A DNA stretch of 64,000 bases, taken from the NCBI GenBank assembly GCA_963822955.1, contig CAWGJS010000002.1:806001-870000 (forward strand), in the 5' to 3' direction. Under the pieces are notes generated by a model, which worked only from the letters and a program-made list of their open reading frames with translations, did not search any database and had not been told where the DNA came from. Below are positions 17,008 through 25,097 of this stretch, piece after piece. This DNA comes from JAJYUU01 sp963822955. GTDB taxonomy: Bacteria; Actinomycetota; Actinomycetes; Streptosporangiales; Streptosporangiaceae. Position 1 is the first letter of the stretch, and each line of letters begins with the position of its first letter. Position numbers and translations under genes: made by a program.

Positions 17008-17038
17008 CAGTTCTCGCGGGCGACGCAATGCTGGCCGG

Positions 17039-17962
17039 CTAGCCGGTCCACCTCCGCCAGATCAGTCGCTGCGAGCGCAGGGCGGCGGCGCCGATGATGA
17101 TCAGCACGCCGACGTTCAGCAGGAGCTGAAGCGTCGAGCCGCCAGCCTCGCGCCAGCGGCCGAAGGCCACCGAGACCGCGATATCGGCCGCGGCCGGGAT
17201 GGTCGTGACCGAGATGAACACACCGATGAGTGCTGCCGCCCGGGAGAGCGTCAGCGACACGACGCCGACGAGCCCGGCGACCACGGCCAGCACGACAGAG
17301 AACAAGTCTGGCGAGTTGATCATGTCATGAATCGGACGCAGGCCACGCCGGTAGTGCTCGGGGGCATAGCCAAGCCCGCGAATGCACAGGGCGAAGAGCA
17401 GCGTGACGGCGATCGCAGCCACAAAACCGACGAGCAGCGCTAGCAGCCCACGGCGCACGCTACGGCCATCCCGGCGCTCGATGCCGAGCGCGACCGAGAT
17501 GATCGCGCCGTATTCCGGCCCGACCACCATCGCACCGACGATCAGAATCGATGAGTCGGTGAGGATGCCGCAGGCGCCAATCACCCCGGCAAAGATCAGC
17601 AGCGCGAAGAAGCTCGGGGCGTAGCTGGCGTCGCCGGCGATCCTGGCCTCGATGAGCTCCCAGACCGGAGCGTGCTCGCCAAGATGCGAAAATCGCCACG
17701 CCGGTCTGGGCCGTGCAGCGGTAATAGCTGCGTCAATCGTCTCGATGATGATCGGGCTGTAACGGCCAAGGCCGAGCTCGCGCAACAGCCGCAAGACCGA
17801 GTTCGCCGATTCGCTGGTGACGTCGAACTGGACCGCATCGTTTGGCGACGCTGCGGAAGCCGCAGGCAGGATCGCCAGATTGACAACGCCTGGGTGCGCC
17901 ATCAGGCGCTCTGCCAGGCGCCCGGTCAGGTCATCCGGGCAGGCCGCCCGGATATGCAGCAC
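17039..17962 (-). CDS. DUF389 family membrane protein
   Basis: GTG 17962 gives 307 aa. A soluble ACT-like N-terminal part (residues 1-90, LHIRAACPDDLTGRLAERLMAHPGV) precedes five to six membrane helices with the DUF389 hallmarks APSFFALLIFAGVIGACGILTDSSILIVGAMVVGPEYGAI in pieces at about 118-158 and SLTLSRAAALIGVFISVTTIPAAADIAVS near 225-255. The biochemical function of this family is not established. It ends 32 bp from the convergent disulfide reductase stop, and the DUF1269-like gene upstream is on the same strand 20 bp away, so the two are probably co-transcribed. Confidence 0.87.
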   Translation of the reverse strand: MLHIRAACPDDLTGRLAERLMAHPGVVNLAILPAASAASPNDAVQFDVTSESANSVLRLLRELGLGRYSPIIIETIDAAITAARPRPAWRFSHLGEHAPVWELIEARIAGDASYAPSFFALLIFAGVIGACGILTDSSILIVGAMVVGPEYGAIISVALGIERRDGRSVRRGLLALLVGFVAAIAVTLLFALCIRGLGYAPEHYRRGLRPIHDMINSPDLFSVVLAVVAGLVGVVSLTLSRAAALIGVFISVTTIPAAADIAVSVAFGRWREAGGSTLQLLLNVGVLIIIGAAALRSQRLIWRRWTG

Positions 17963-17982
17963 GAGCTGAAGAGGCTGGCGGG

Positions 17983-18417
17983 CTAGATCGGGGTGTCGCC
18001 CCCGTCACGCTGGCGGATCTGGTTGATGGTCAGCCGCAGCCGGTCCTGGTCGGGGACCGACATGTCGGTGCGGACTAGCTCCATCGGCTGCCCTTCGAAG
18101 GCGTGCACGACCGCGTCGATCTTCGCATCGGAGCTCAGCAGCACCATCGCTGAGGTGCCGGGGCTCATGTCGCCCTTCACCGTCTCGATCATCGAATCGT
18201 CGATGACGGAGTGCCGCACCTTGTGCATGAGCCTGGCCATCTTGCCGCCCTGCTCCGTCACGTGCTCCTGCGTGGTCGGCGCCGGTGCGTGGACCGGCCA
18301 CCGCAGCACGGCGATATCCATCACGTTGATCAGCTCGGCGGCATCCAGCTGCTTGAGCCGGAATACGGCGTCGTCGGCGCCCTCGGTGCCCGCGAACCGC
18401 CATGCCGTTGTTGGCAT
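17983..18417 (-). CDS. DUF1269-like protein lacking the glycine-rich hairpin
   Basis: ATG 18417 follows a GGGAGGGGAG site and gives 144 aa. The order LINVMDIAVLRWP, then VIDDSMIETVKGDMSPGTSAMVLLSSDAKIDAVVHAFEG in segments, then VRTDMSVPDQDRLR resembles DUF1269 proteins, which often accompany stress or osmotic genes. The glycine-rich membrane hairpin typical of those proteins is absent; in its place is a charged segment with HVTEQGGKMARLMHKVRHS, so this version should be soluble. Probably in one operon with the DUF389 gene. Confidence 0.65.
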   Translation of the reverse strand: MPTTAWRFAGTEGADDAVFRLKQLDAAELINVMDIAVLRWPVHAPAPTTQEHVTEQGGKMARLMHKVRHSVIDDSMIETVKGDMSPGTSAMVLLSSDAKIDAVVHAFEGQPMELVRTDMSVPDQDRLRLTINQIRQRDGGDTPI

Positions 18418-18552
18418 ATCTCTGCTCCCCTCCCGCCGGCTTCTGCTCATGGTCCCTCGGGCGCCGCTACAGCAAATCACCCGCAAGGAGTGACGTCGGC
18501 TGGCAGCACCGCGGGAACGGTGAGGAGCGCCCACAACGCAAGGAAGGACGCG

Positions 18553-18831
18553 ATGAACAACCCGAAGAGCTACTCGTCCGGCGACTTCCAGCTGGACAGC
18601 ACGCCGATGATCATCGGAGCCTGCCTGATCGGGGCTGGCACCATCATCGGGATGACTGGCCTGATCGTCGGCGGGACCGCGATCATTTCCGCCACCCGGC
18701 AGTGGTTCCGCGAGCTTGAGGTGCCGCCCGGCGAGGTGGTCAAGCAGAAGCTGAGCCAGACCAAGGCGGCGACGGCGGCTGGCGCGAGCGCCTGGCAGCG
18801 CCACAACAGCATGCAGGCGTCCCGGGCCTGA
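18553..18831 (+). CDS. Small membrane protein, function unknown
   Basis: The 92-aa product starts at ATG 18553 behind AGGAAGG. Two hydrophobic segments, IIGACLIGAGTIIGMTGLIVGG and TAIISATR, form a probable hairpin near residues 19-47, followed by an amphipathic, Lys/Ala-rich tail (VKQKLSQTKAATAAGASAWQRH). I do not recognise the family beyond a common actinobacterial small-membrane type. It diverges from the DUF1269-like gene. Confidence 0.7.
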   Translation: MNNPKSYSSGDFQLDSTPMIIGACLIGAGTIIGMTGLIVGGTAIISATRQWFRELEVPPGEVVKQKLSQTKAATAAGASAWQRHNSMQASRA

Positions 18832-18879
18832 CGCCGCAGCGATGAAGGTCGCGTTACTCAGGCCACACATAGCGGGAGA

Positions 18880-19068
18880 TGCCGGGCAGCCGGGGGGTGA
18901 GGTTGCCCGGCACGCATGCCCTCGCGCCCTTCACCCGGCACGGGTGATGCATGCCAGGCGGGCCCCTCGTAAGGTCAAGCCGGATGTAAGTCCGGCCGAT
19001 TGGCCTCACCTGGGGCCGCCGAACCAGAGAGGCACTCCAGCAAATCCGAAATTGGGGCATTGTCCCCA
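18880..19068 (+). ncRNA. Candidate structured 5' leader upstream of DUF7144 gene
   Basis: Four hairpins lie in series before ATG 19095: TGCCGGGCA/TGCCCGGCA (18880-18912, perfect 9 bp), CACCCG-GCA-CGGGTG (18932-18946), GCCGGA/TCCGGC (18979-18996) and TGGGG/CCCCA (19053-19068), the last next to the ribosome site. The AAGCCGGATGTAAGTCCGG part faintly recalls a cobalamin riboswitch, but the CCCGCCACTGT element is missing. Function unknown; a leader RNA is only a candidate. Confidence 0.3.
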
Positions 19069-19094
19069 GGCAGGACGGGAAGGGGCTGGTCTCG

Positions 19095-19628
19095 ATGAGC
19101 GGAAGCGGACAAGGCGAAACTACCAGCAGCGGGTACGACCCAATGCATCGGCGGACCACGGGAGCGCCGGAGCAGACGACAGCCTACGGCCAGCCGGGCC
19201 CCCAGGCTGGCTACCAACCGGCGATGGCCGAGGAGGACACTCGCAGCGGGGCCGCTGGCGGCCTCATTGCGCTGGCGGCGGTTCTGATGATCATGTCCGG
19301 CCTGTGGAGCTTCTTCGTGGGGATCACGGGGGTCCTCAGCGGAGGCTTCTACGTCGCCGTGCGGAACTACACGTTCAGCTACAGCATTCATGCCTGGGGC
19401 TGGACGCACCTGATAATCGGGGCGGTGATTTTCGCAGCCGGCGTATGCCTGCTCCTCGGCATGATGTGGGCCAGGGTTGTGGGCGTCATCCTGGCAGTCA
19501 TCAGCGGCCTCGCGAACTTCCTGTTCCTGCCGTACTACCCGCTCTGGTCGATCGTCGTGATCGCGCTGGATGCGTTCATCATCTGGGCACTCATCACCGG
19601 TGTGCAGAGAAGGCGGGTCACCGCGTAG
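19095..19628 (+). CDS. DUF7144-type four-helix membrane protein
   Basis: The 177-aa protein has a 50-residue polar, Gln/Gly/Thr-rich N-terminus (TTGAPEQTTAYGQPGPQAGY) and then four transmembrane helices with ALAAVLMIMSGLWSFFVGI, WGWTHLIIGAVIFAAGVCLL, ARVVGVILAVISGLANFLFL and YPLWSIVVIALDAFIIWAL. The G-W-x-H-L and Y-P-x-W-S-I motifs are those of the actinobacterial DUF7144 membrane family. Function unknown. It is preceded by a strongly structured leader and followed by a perfect terminator. Confidence 0.8.
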   Translation: MSGSGQGETTSSGYDPMHRRTTGAPEQTTAYGQPGPQAGYQPAMAEEDTRSGAAGGLIALAAVLMIMSGLWSFFVGITGVLSGGFYVAVRNYTFSYSIHAWGWTHLIIGAVIFAAGVCLLLGMMWARVVGVILAVISGLANFLFLPYYPLWSIVVIALDAFIIWALITGVQRRRVTA

Positions 19629-19647
19629 CGGTACTGCTCTGAAGTTA

Positions 19648-19684
19648 GCTGCCAGGTCAGCGTCCTGCACGCTGACCTGGCAGC
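19648..19684 (+). terminator. Perfect 15-bp terminator stem
   Basis: GCTGCCAGGTCAGCG pairs fully with CGCTGACCTGGCAGC around a 7-nt loop, 20 bp past the DUF7144 stop. No long T-run follows, as is usual for actinobacterial terminators. Confidence 0.7.
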
Positions 19685-19745
19685 GCCATGTACGGCATCA
19701 TCCGGTTCATCAGAGCGCCCGGCATCAGGTCCCCTCAGGAGAACG

Positions 19746-20640
19746 GTGACATCGCCGTCCGACCCGCTTGCGCGGCTGCGAACTCGCAGCTACCTGGAGT
19801 TGCTCGCGCTCGCGGCGATCATCGGGGTCCCGGTGTCAGCAGCTGCCTACTTTTTCCTCGCGCTTGTGAGCAAAGGGCAGGCGTGGGTCTTTACCGACAT
19901 GCCCCGCGGTCTTGGCTTCCACAGCGAACCACTCTGGTGGCCGGTCCCGCCGCTGCTGCTGGCCGGAGGACTGGTCAGTCTCACCATCCGGTACCTGCCC
20001 GGCACAGGCGGCCACTCGCCGGCGGACGGGTTCAAAGCAGGCGGAGGAGCGCCGGCGCCGACCGAGCTCATCGGCAGTGGTGCTGGCAGCACTAGCGAGC
20101 CTCAGTCTGGGCGTAGTGCTCGGACCAGAGGCGCCGGAGATCGCGCTCGGCGGCGCGACGCTGGAGCTCGTGCTCGTCCCTGGCCTGCTCGCAGCGGGAG
20201 TCGGCTCGCTGATGTTCACCGGGCTCAGATCCTGGACCGGACTCGGTACGTTCTCGCTAGCCATCCCCACCTTCCGGCAGCCGCCCGGCCCGACATCGCG
20301 CAGTTCGGTTGGGTGCTCGCCATCGGACTGCTGGCGGCCACGCTCGGCTGCGGTATCCGATGGCTCGGCCCGTTCATCACCCATGCCGCCAGCTATACCG
20401 CTGGCGCCTGGTGCTGCTGATCGCCTGCAACTCGCTTACGGCGCCTCGCTGAGCGGCTTTCGCGGCGGGCCGGCCTTCCCGTCCATGTTCCTTGGCGCAG
20501 CCGGCGGCATGGCCCTGTCACACCTGGCCGGACTGCCGCTGATGGCCGGCGTCGCTACGGGCATCGGCGCGATGTGCACACGCCACCGCCGGCGACCCAG
20601 GCCGCGACCGAAGGACATCAGACAGCGCCGCGCCGTCCGT
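19746..20640 (+). pseudogene. Decayed ClC-family chloride channel
   Basis: GTG 19746 begins a ClC-like protein (LELLALAAIIGVPVSAAAYFFLAL; LPGTGGHSPADGF), but coding then alternates frames. VVLAALASLSLGVVLGPEAPEIALGG, the ion-pathway G-x-E-x-P region, is one frame over from about 20080; FGWVLAIGLLAATLG returns to the first frame near 20300; and LAYGASLSGFRGGPAFPSMFLG is in another frame from about 20440. After GVATGIGAM (20570) homology ends, so the last helices are missing. At least three shifts plus loss of the C-terminus make decay more likely than sequencing error here. Confidence 0.78.
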
Positions 20641-20746
20641 GTGCGGCCAGCGATGCCTAGCTCGGAGTTGACCCCCGCCCAGATTGGCCTCATGCCTTAC
20701 ACGCCCTTGGCTGTCAGCGATCAGTCCAGACTGGCGAGGAAGCGAG

Positions 20747-21052
20747 GTGAAGTTGACCAACTGGGTGGGGGTCGCTGCGCTGGCAGTTGGCTTGATGTTC
20801 CTTCTGGCCAGTCTGGTGCTGGATGCGGCCGGGTTCAGGCGCCTGCACGCGGGCGGCCGCTGGCAGGGATATGGCATGTTGCTCGCCTTGAGCGGCGTAC
20901 TGGTCAGCGCTTGCGGCCAGGCCCGTGACTGGCCTGTCCCGCGGCTCCGCGAGGTGCATGCCGTCATGAGCGCGGGCGTGCTGTCGGGCGTTGCGTTGCT
21001 GGCCATCGGCCTCACGATTCAATTCAGGGTCAGGTCGCAGGGTGGTCGCTGA
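20747..21052 (+). CDS. Small three-helix membrane protein, unknown
   Basis: GTG 20747 with GAGGAAGCGAG upstream gives 101 aa. Three hydrophobic segments are visible: WVGVAALAVGLMFLLASLVLDAAG, GYGMLLALSGVLVSACG and AVMSAGVLSGVALLAIGLTI. The protein is otherwise short and basic at its C-terminus (RVRSQGGR). I do not recognise a family. It is 46 bp from the DUF6412-YidC pair and may share their transcript. Confidence 0.6.
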   Translation: MKLTNWVGVAALAVGLMFLLASLVLDAAGFRRLHAGGRWQGYGMLLALSGVLVSACGQARDWPVPRLREVHAVMSAGVLSGVALLAIGLTIQFRVRSQGGR

Positions 21053-21098
21053 AAGGGCGGATCTGTCCTTCTCAGCGCCTCGCCCGTAGAGTTAAGGC

Positions 21099-21446
21099 AT
21101 GCGGAGAACGCATCTGCTCCGGTCCGAGGTTGCGGTACTGCTGGCTGCGCTCGGAAGCGTCGCGGCAGCCGGGCTCACGTCGTGGTGGCAGCCGCTGACG
21201 GCGCACGCCGACGCGCGTCCGTCGGCAGTGCTCGCGATCGCTGCCGCAGCGCTGGCTGGCGCCATTATCGCGCTGCTCGCGCAGGCTTCCTGGCTGGCGA
21301 GCGCGCTGCAGGAGGGGCCGCTGCTCCGGCGCGCCGCCGCCTTGCGACGGAAGTCCTGGAATGCCACCTTCCAGCGTCAGATCAATCCCGACGCGGCCGG
21401 TCATGTCCGGCCCAGAGCGCCCTCGGCGGCCCCGGCGGCCGCCTGA
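21099..21446 (+). CDS. DUF6412-type small protein next to YidC
   Basis: The 115-aa product begins with two hydrophobic stretches (SEVAVLLAALGSVAAAGLTSWW and AVLAIAAAALAGAIIALLAQA), followed by a basic, Arg-rich tail (LLRRAAALRRKSWNATFQRQINPDAAGHVRPRAP in pieces). Proteins of this shape directly before a YidC-like gene are grouped as DUF6412 in actinobacteria. An accessory role in membrane insertion is suggested only by context. Confidence 0.72.
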   Translation: MRRTHLLRSEVAVLLAALGSVAAAGLTSWWQPLTAHADARPSAVLAIAAAALAGAIIALLAQASWLASALQEGPLLRRAAALRRKSWNATFQRQINPDAAGHVRPRAPSAAPAAA

Positions 21447-21527
21447 CCTCACCGCTTTCTGCGGCTGCGCGAGTGCGGCCGTCTCCAGCTGATCCCGGAA
21501 TCTCCGAACCCGCTGGAGGGTCTCACC

Positions 21528-22262
21528 ATGCTCGGATTTCTCAGCGCCCCGATGGGCGTCGCGTTCCACGTTGTCGTCTCGCTCGCTCAGTTCCTGACCC
21601 CGCTGCCCGGCGGCCTCGCCACCGCCGCGGCCATTGTCGTATTCACCATGGCCGTGCGGCTGCTGCTGTCCCCGCTTAGTTACCACGCCTTCCGTGGCCA
21701 GGCCAGCATGTCCGCGCTGCAGCCCAAGATCGCCGAGCTGCGCAAGCGCTACGCCAGGCAGCCGGAGCGGCTGCAGCGCGAACTGACCGCGCTGTACCAG
21801 GCCGAAGGCGGCAGCATGCTGGCCGGATGCCTGCCAGTGCTGCTGCAGCTGCCGTTCTTCAGCATCATGTACCGGCTGTTCCTGTCCAGGACCGTGAACG
21901 GTCAGGCGAACTCGCTCCTCTCCAGGAGCCTGCTGACCACTCCGCTCGGCAGCCACTGGCTGACCGGAGCCGGCCCGGCCAGTACGCAGGGCCTGCTCTT
22001 TCTCGCGCTGTTCGCCATGCTGGCCGCGGTCGGCTTCCTGACCGCCCGTGCGACCAGGGCCGCCGTGCCGCCTGCCGTCGCTGCCCCCGCACAGCCGGCC
22101 GGGCTCGGCGCGCTCAGCCGGATCGTGCCGTACACGACGGTGGTAATCGCCGCGTTCGTGCCGCTGGCGGCGGGCATCTACCTGCTGACTACGACGAGCT
22201 GGACGGCAGCTGAGCGCGCAGTCTTCCGCTGGCGGGCCAAGCAGGCCGGTGAGTCGCCATGA
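21528..22262 (+). CDS. YidC/Oxa1/Alb3-family membrane protein insertase (short form)
   Basis: Helps proteins enter the cytoplasmic membrane. TGGAGGG precedes ATG 21528; 244 aa. The conserved hydrophilic-groove Arg sits in FTMAVRLLLSPLSYHAFRGQ (near residue 45), followed by the cytoplasmic helical hairpin LQPKIAELRKRYARQPERLQRELTALYQ in segments, then CLPVLLQLPFFSIMYRLF and three further helices. It lacks the large periplasmic domain of Gram-negative YidC and is shorter than the main actinobacterial copy beside rpmH/rnpA, so it is a second, accessory insertase. Its 3' end overlaps the convergent LysR gene by 74 bp. Confidence 0.9.
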   Translation: MLGFLSAPMGVAFHVVVSLAQFLTPLPGGLATAAAIVVFTMAVRLLLSPLSYHAFRGQASMSALQPKIAELRKRYARQPERLQRELTALYQAEGGSMLAGCLPVLLQLPFFSIMYRLFLSRTVNGQANSLLSRSLLTTPLGSHWLTGAGPASTQGLLFLALFAMLAAVGFLTARATRAAVPPAVAAPAQPAGLGALSRIVPYTTVVIAAFVPLAAGIYLLTTTSWTAAERAVFRWRAKQAGESP

Positions 22263-23148
22263 CGGTCAGGTAGTCGGCCGCGGCAGCCTCGATCGCGGCC
22301 GCGGACGCCTTGACGGCCGGATGCTCGACGGCGCCCCGGCGGCAGGCGATGAGCGTTCGCCGGAGCGCCGGCAGCGGCGTCAGAGCCACGCCGCCGGGCA
22401 CGTCAGCGAGCGCCAGTTCGGGCACCACCGCCACGCCCTGGCCCGCCGCCACCAGCGTCAGGACCGCAGCGAAGTCGTCGGCGTAGTGCCGGATCCGGGG
22501 CGCGAATCCGGCTGCCTGGCAGAGGCGCACCGCCATCATGTGACAGAGCGTGCCGGGCGTCGCCACGATCCATGGCAGCGCTCGGCTCGCTAGAACCGGA
22601 TCGGGCCCGTCGTCGATCTCAGGCCCAGCAAGGAAGATCGTCTCCTCCAGCAACGGCCGGGTCACGAGGGCCGGATCAGGCTCGGACGGCACATAGTCGT
22701 ACTCGTGCACAAGCGCGATGTCCAGCGTGCCTGTCCTCAGCGCATCTGGCACCTGGGCCGGATCCAGCTCGGTCACCCGCAGCTCAAGCCGCGGATACGC
22801 AGCGCCGAGCCGCACCAGCGCCCCGGGCAGCAAGGTACGGACCGCGGTCGGGAACGCGCCAATGCACAGCTCGCCGGTCAGCTCGCTCCGGTGCGCGGCC
22901 AGCGCGGCCCCCGCCTCCTCCAGCAGCGCGAGCACCGCCCCGGTCCGGTCGGCCAGGTCTGCGCCAGCGGCCGTCAGCTCCACGCCGCGCCCGCTGCGCC
23001 GGAGCAGCTCCACCCCTGCTTCCCGCTCCAGAGCGCTGAGCTGCTGGGACACTGCGGACGGCGTGCAGAACTGCGTCTGCGCAACAGCCGCGATCGTGCC
23101 GAGCCGCGCCAGCTCCCGCAGCAGCTGCATCTTGCGCACGTCAAGCAT
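22189..23148 (-). CDS. LysR-family transcriptional regulator
   Basis: The 319-aa protein has an N-terminal winged helix (MQLLRELARLGTIAAVAQTQFCTPSAVSQQLSALEREAG in pieces) and a periplasmic-binding-like effector domain starting LTGELCIGAFPTAVRTLLPGAL. It is divergent from the DapA-family gene, with 71 bp between the starts and a T-N11-A-type box in the gap, so it most likely controls that gene and itself. The last 74 bp run antisense to the yidC 3' end. The effector is unknown; a substrate of the DapA-family enzyme is a fair guess. Confidence 0.92.
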   Translation of the reverse strand: MLDVRKMQLLRELARLGTIAAVAQTQFCTPSAVSQQLSALEREAGVELLRRSGRGVELTAAGADLADRTGAVLALLEEAGAALAAHRSELTGELCIGAFPTAVRTLLPGALVRLGAAYPRLELRVTELDPAQVPDALRTGTLDIALVHEYDYVPSEPDPALVTRPLLEETIFLAGPEIDDGPDPVLASRALPWIVATPGTLCHMMAVRLCQAAGFAPRIRHYADDFAAVLTLVAAGQGVAVVPELALADVPGGVALTPLPALRRTLIACRRGAVEHPAVKASAAAIEAAAADYLTVMATHRPAWPASGRLRAQLPSSSS

Positions 23149-23163
23149 TAGCCCAGCTTACGT

Positions 23164-23182
23164 TTCGATCCAGAAATGCGAA
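23164..23182. promoter_or_regulatory. Candidate LysR box
   Basis: TTCG-N11-CGAA, an inverted repeat with the T-N11-A spacing used by LysR regulators, lies in the 71-bp gap between the divergent LysR gene (start 23148) and the DapA-family gene (start 23220). Confidence 0.5.
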
Positions 23183-23219
23183 CTGGACCTGCACAATCGC
23201 GAGCAGCCAGGATCAGGGC

Positions 23220-24158
23220 ATGGACATGCTGACTGGCCTCTTCATCCCGCTGATCACACCGTTCGCCACTGATGGAAAGCTCGCCGCCGATGCGCTGGAG
23301 CGGCTCGCGCATCGGGTACTCGACAACGGGGCGACCGGGATCGTGGCGCTCGGCACGACCGCCGAGGCGCCGACCCTGACCGACGAGGAGCGGGCCACAG
23401 TCCTGGCGATCTGCAGCCGGGTCTGCCGGGAGCGGGCTGCGCCGCTCATCGCAGGCGCCGGTACCAACGACACGGCGCGCTCAGCCGCCGCGCTGGCCGG
23501 GCTCGCGGACTACCCCGATGTCAGTGCGGCCCTCGTCGTGGTGCCGTATTACAGCCGCCCCGGCGAGGCCGGAGTGCTCGAGCACTTCAGGGCACTGGCG
23601 GCGGGCAGCCCCGTTCCCCTGCTCATCTATAACATTCCCTACCGCACGGGGCAGGCGCTGAGCTGGCCGACCATGGCCAGGCTGGCCGGCCTGGCAGGGG
23701 TCGCCGGGGTCAAGCACGCGGCCGGGTCGATCGATCAGGACACGATCGCGATGATGGCCGGGCGGCCGGCCGGATTCAGCGTTCTCGGCGGAGACGACCC
23801 CCATATCTCGCCGCTGCTAGCGCTCGGGGCCAACGGCGGGATCCTGGCCTCGGCGCACCTGCGCACCAGCGACTTCGCCCGGCTGGTCCGGCTGTGGCAG
23901 GGCGGCCAGGCGGCGCAGGCCAGGGAACTCGGGCACCAGCTTGCGCCGCTGTCGCAGGCTCTGTTCGCCGAGCCAAACCCGGTCGTGATCAAGTCCGTGC
24001 TGCACCGGCTGGGCGAGATCCCGAGTCCGGCGGTGCGCCTTCCGCTCCTCGCCGCGAGCCAGGACTCGGCCGACGCGGCCTTGCGAGCCGCCGCGGAGCT
24101 GCCCGGGCCGGCGCTGACCGGGGCCGCGGCGGGCGACTCCCGCACTGCGGCCTTATAA
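23220..24158 (+). CDS. DapA-family aldolase (4-hydroxy-tetrahydrodipicolinate synthase or related)
   Basis: The 312-aa TIM-barrel shows the family signatures LGTTAEAPTLTDEER (Thr-Thr of the proton relay), the active Tyr in YNIPYRTG with its Arg, and the Schiff-base Lys in GVKHAAG. ALGANGGILASAHL is also typical. Genuine DapA, N-acetylneuraminate lyase-like and sugar-acid aldolases share these motifs. Divergence from a dedicated LysR regulator, which is unusual for the housekeeping lysine gene, suggests a catabolic or inducible paralogue. The C-terminal 25 residues are Ala/Gly-rich filler. Confidence 0.85.
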   Translation: MDMLTGLFIPLITPFATDGKLAADALERLAHRVLDNGATGIVALGTTAEAPTLTDEERATVLAICSRVCRERAAPLIAGAGTNDTARSAAALAGLADYPDVSAALVVVPYYSRPGEAGVLEHFRALAAGSPVPLLIYNIPYRTGQALSWPTMARLAGLAGVAGVKHAAGSIDQDTIAMMAGRPAGFSVLGGDDPHISPLLALGANGGILASAHLRTSDFARLVRLWQGGQAAQARELGHQLAPLSQALFAEPNPVVIKSVLHRLGEIPSPAVRLPLLAASQDSADAALRAAAELPGPALTGAAAGDSRTAAL

Positions 24159-24192
24159 GTTAGTAGCCGACAACGGCAGCAGGGAGGATGGC

Positions 24193-25083
24193 ATGAGCGG
24201 CCTGGCCAGCCTGGTCAGCAGCGGTCCCGTGCTGCTCGCCATCCCGGTAGCAGCCGCAGCCGGAGCTGTCACGTTCCTGTCGCCATGTTGCCTGCCGCTG
24301 GTGCCTGGCTACCTGTCCTACCTGACGGGCATGTCCGGTACGGCGGCGGGATCGCCCGAGCCCGCCGCCACCGAGCCCGCCGGCGCCACGCAACCTGCGA
24401 GCGGCACCGGGCCTGCCACGCTCGCGCTCGCCGACGGCGGAACCGCCGTCGCGGCTGCCATGCTCACCCGAGCACAGCCGGCCAGGGCGCAGGCCCGCGG
24501 CCGCGTCGTCCTCGGCACGCTGCTGTTCGTCCTCGGGTTCTCCGTGCTGTTCGCGATCGAGGGCATCACGGTCAGCAGCATCGGCGACGCGCTCTCCGCG
24601 CACTCCCAGGGGATTTCCCGCGTCCTGGGCGCCGTGATCATCGTGCTCGGCCTGATCTTCATGGGCGCCTTCGACCGGTTCAGCTTCGCCGGCCGGATCT
24701 TCCGGCCGTCGTTCCGGCCCAGGGCGGGCCTGGCGGGCGCGCCGTTGCTGGGCGTGATGTTCGGCCTGAGCTGGACGCCGTGCATCGGCCCGACGCTTGC
24801 TGCGGTGCTCGCGCTGAGCGAGAACAGCGGGACCGCGCTTCGCGGCGGGCTGCTCGCGTTCGTGTACGGGCTCGGGATCGGCATCCCGTTCCTCGTGGTG
24901 GCCTTCGCGTTCCAGCGCGGCGTCACCGTCTTCGGCTGGGCGCGCCGGCACGCCCGGCTGATCACCAGGATCGGCGGCCTCATGCTGATCGCGGTCGGCC
25001 TCCTCGAGGTGACCGGCGCCTGGACCAGCGCCATCATCTGGCTGAAGCTGCACTGGGTGGGCAGCTACAACTCGCCGATCTGA
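24193..25083 (+). CDS. CcdA-family cytochrome c biogenesis/thiol transport protein
   Basis: Moves reducing power from the cytoplasm across the membrane. CAGGGAGG precedes ATG 24193. The first conserved Cys motif is FLSPCCLPLVPGYLSYLTG (near residue 35) and the second GLSWTPCIGPTL (near 193); six helices fit CcdA. Between helices 1 and 2 is an inserted Ala/Pro/Thr-rich loop of about 50 residues (SPEPAATEPAGATQPAS and on), longer than in usual CcdA. ResB, ResC and a thioredoxin-like partner are not in the window, so the redox target is unknown. Confidence 0.88.
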   Translation: MSGLASLVSSGPVLLAIPVAAAAGAVTFLSPCCLPLVPGYLSYLTGMSGTAAGSPEPAATEPAGATQPASGTGPATLALADGGTAVAAAMLTRAQPARAQARGRVVLGTLLFVLGFSVLFAIEGITVSSIGDALSAHSQGISRVLGAVIIVLGLIFMGAFDRFSFAGRIFRPSFRPRAGLAGAPLLGVMFGLSWTPCIGPTLAAVLALSENSGTALRGGLLAFVYGLGIGIPFLVVAFAFQRGVTVFGWARRHARLITRIGGLMLIAVGLLEVTGAWTSAIIWLKLHWVGSYNSPI

Positions 25084-25097
25084 CGCCGCGCCGCCGG

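Noticed and set aside
18960..19010. Cobalamin riboswitch
   Set aside because: AAGCCGG..AAGTCCGG is similar, but the box that follows (CCCGCCACTGT) and the rest of the core are missing.
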